Source: Cacajao melanocephalus
Taxonomy: Eukaryota > Chordata > Mammalia > Primates > Pitheciidae
DNA: 64,000 nt
Reading direction: 5' to 3'
NCBI GenBank assembly: GCA_963573385.1
Contig: CAUYLG010026770.1
Location: forward strand, 1-64,000
The first letter of the stretch is position 1. Each line of letters starts with the position of its first letter. The notes under the pieces are model-generated. The model was not told the DNA's origin and searched no databases. It saw nothing but the letters and a program-made list of their open reading frames with translations. Positions 62,760-64,000 of the stretch are shown piece after piece. The translations under genes and the position numbers were made by a program.

Positions 62760-63650
62760 AGTCTAACACGGGATATGGTAACAGTTAACAATGAGGAATG
62801 TGAGAAATATTCTAAGAGCTTTGCAAAGTGCCATGAGAATAAAAAAAGAGAGAGAGAGTTTTTTTCTGGCTTAGAATAGAGAAAGACTTTAAAGAAGAGG
62901 GCAATTGATCTAGACCTGAACAGAAGGGCAGGCCTTCAGCAGGTATAGCTGGAGTTCAAGAAAGCCCATTCCAGGCAGAAAAAAAAGCTTCAGAAAATTT
63001 CTACAAGGTGGAAAACTGCATGGTATGTTTAATAAGTAGTGGATTACTTATACTTACAGATAAAAGATTATAGACCTGTACCAATATGTGTTTGGGATAT
63101 TGTATGATCATATGCATAGGAGAGTTTTAGCCTGCAAAGTTTGGGAGGTGATTAAGTCTAAGTCAAATAGAGCCTGGAATGATACATGAAGAAGTATGGA
63201 CTATATATTGAGGCTTTGGATGATTAATTTTTTTTTTAATCTTGCTTCATTTTTAGCAGGAGATGATCCAAACCAATACAATATGGGTCAAGCTTTAGAA
63301 AAATTGCTATGATGGCATCTTATAGAAAGTAAAGGACAGAGAGAGGGGGAAAACAGATAGATCCATCAAGGATATATCAGAAAGTCCTGTGAGAATGATA
63401 AATGCCTAAACTAGGGCAGGAGTGAAAAGAGCGGTTAGAAGATAAGTTAAAAAGTCATAATTAGAATGGACTATATTCAGTAACGCATTAGAGGAAGGAA
63501 GAAAAGACAAGAGAGAATTCAAAGGTTACTTTTCGATTTTTAGACTTTCAAGTATGGTGGTGCCAGAAAGAAGGGAACATACAGAAGTTGGATTAGGAAG
63601 ATTGAAGATTATGAGTTCACTTTTAAACTAAACAACAAATTACCTCTCAT
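62760..63650 (+). repeat. Unclassified ancient interspersed repeat, copy 5
   Basis: AAGAGGGCAATTGATCTAGA, AAGCCCATTCCAGGCAGAAA and GAATTCAAAGGTTACTTTTCG recur in the order seen in the copy at 12.6-13.96 kb, on the same strand. Confidence 0.45.
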
Positions 63651-64000
63651 TCAATGTAAAATATAAAACTGATGACAAAGAGTAGATGTTCAATCAGCAG
63701 CAACAGGTCACGGGCCAATGTCTTAGAGTCAGGAAACGGGCCTGATGATCCTGAACTGTCCCTATTTGGGGGAATCTACGCTAAGGCTGATGCTACATGT
63801 GAGTTCATGAGTTGCAATTCTATTTCATGATGCGAAGATTACCCCACCTTAAATAAATGAGCTTTCAAGTGCACAGGCTCATCTGGGAGTTGTCATCAAG
63901 GGTTCTATGTAGAGAATCACATAAGTTACTCATGAATGATGCCTTTGTACTAATGAAGGTTCTTGGAGTGGGAAGTATGGCAAGGCAAGCAGTTGCTCTC

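Larger units (their letters stand above)
55412..64000 (-). other. GBA3: GBA3 upstream intron (partial, at least 8.6 kb)
   Basis: Sequence right of the acceptor at 55412-55413 shows no recognisable exon for residues 1-95 (the N-terminal barrel strand with YQVEGGW and the FSLSWSR motif). It holds MIR, L2, MLT1-like LTRs and an unclassified ancient repeat. No GBA3 promoter is therefore present in the window. Confidence 0.65.

Overview
This window reads as primate nuclear DNA: AT-rich, CpG-poor, almost entirely intronic, and dense with Alu, L1, MaLR-type LTR, MIR and L2 interspersed repeats. I see no bacterial, phage, operon or CRISPR signal. Several full-length Alus (one with AluY-like diagnostic text), a 5'-truncated L1 with a perfect 15-bp target-site duplication, and THE1/MST solo LTRs place it in an anthropoid primate.

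The only protein-coding gene I can support is GBA3, the cytosolic (Klotho-related) beta-glucosidase of glycoside hydrolase family 1, on the minus strand. Two consecutive coding exons are present. One encodes residues ~96-361 (54615-55411) and carries the acid/base Glu165. The next encodes residues 362-402 (53749-53872) and carries the nucleophile Glu373. Both are open, have consensus splice sites and join in phase across a 742-base intron. I did not find the exons for residues 1-95 (expected to the right of 55411) or 403-469 (expected to the left of 53749). The window therefore seems to hold more than 8.5 kb of the upstream intron and more than 53.7 kb of the last intron. Roughly fifteen residues differ from the human protein as I remember it, which suggests a non-human primate, but I could not align them.

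Layout: 1-10.5 kb holds MIR/L2/LTR fragments, an unclassified ancient repeat and a GGAA-rich purine tract. 10.5-16.4 kb is largely unrecognised sequence with a striking short hairpin at 11.3 kb. 16.4-19.75 kb is an old L1 carrying a younger L1 fragment and a THE1/MST LTR. 20-25.5 kb is mixed ancient repeats. 25.5-27.75 kb is an L1/Alu/LTR cluster with an AT microsatellite and a large palindrome. 29.6-34 kb holds two THE1/MST LTRs and two truncated L1s. 37.1-38.6 kb is a Tigger-like DNA transposon and an L1 3' end broken by an Alu. 45.7-47.9 kb is an L1M broken by an Alu. 52.7 kb is an Alu with a perfect target-site duplication. 53.7-55.4 kb holds the GBA3 exons. 55.4-64 kb is intron with MIR, L2, MLT1-like LTRs and another copy of the ancient repeat.

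I found no convincing new multi-gene system. The observations most worth checking are the pre-miRNA-like hairpin at 11311-11381, the AT-rich palindrome at 27032-27099, the coding status of GBA3 in this species, and two short unexplained open frames.
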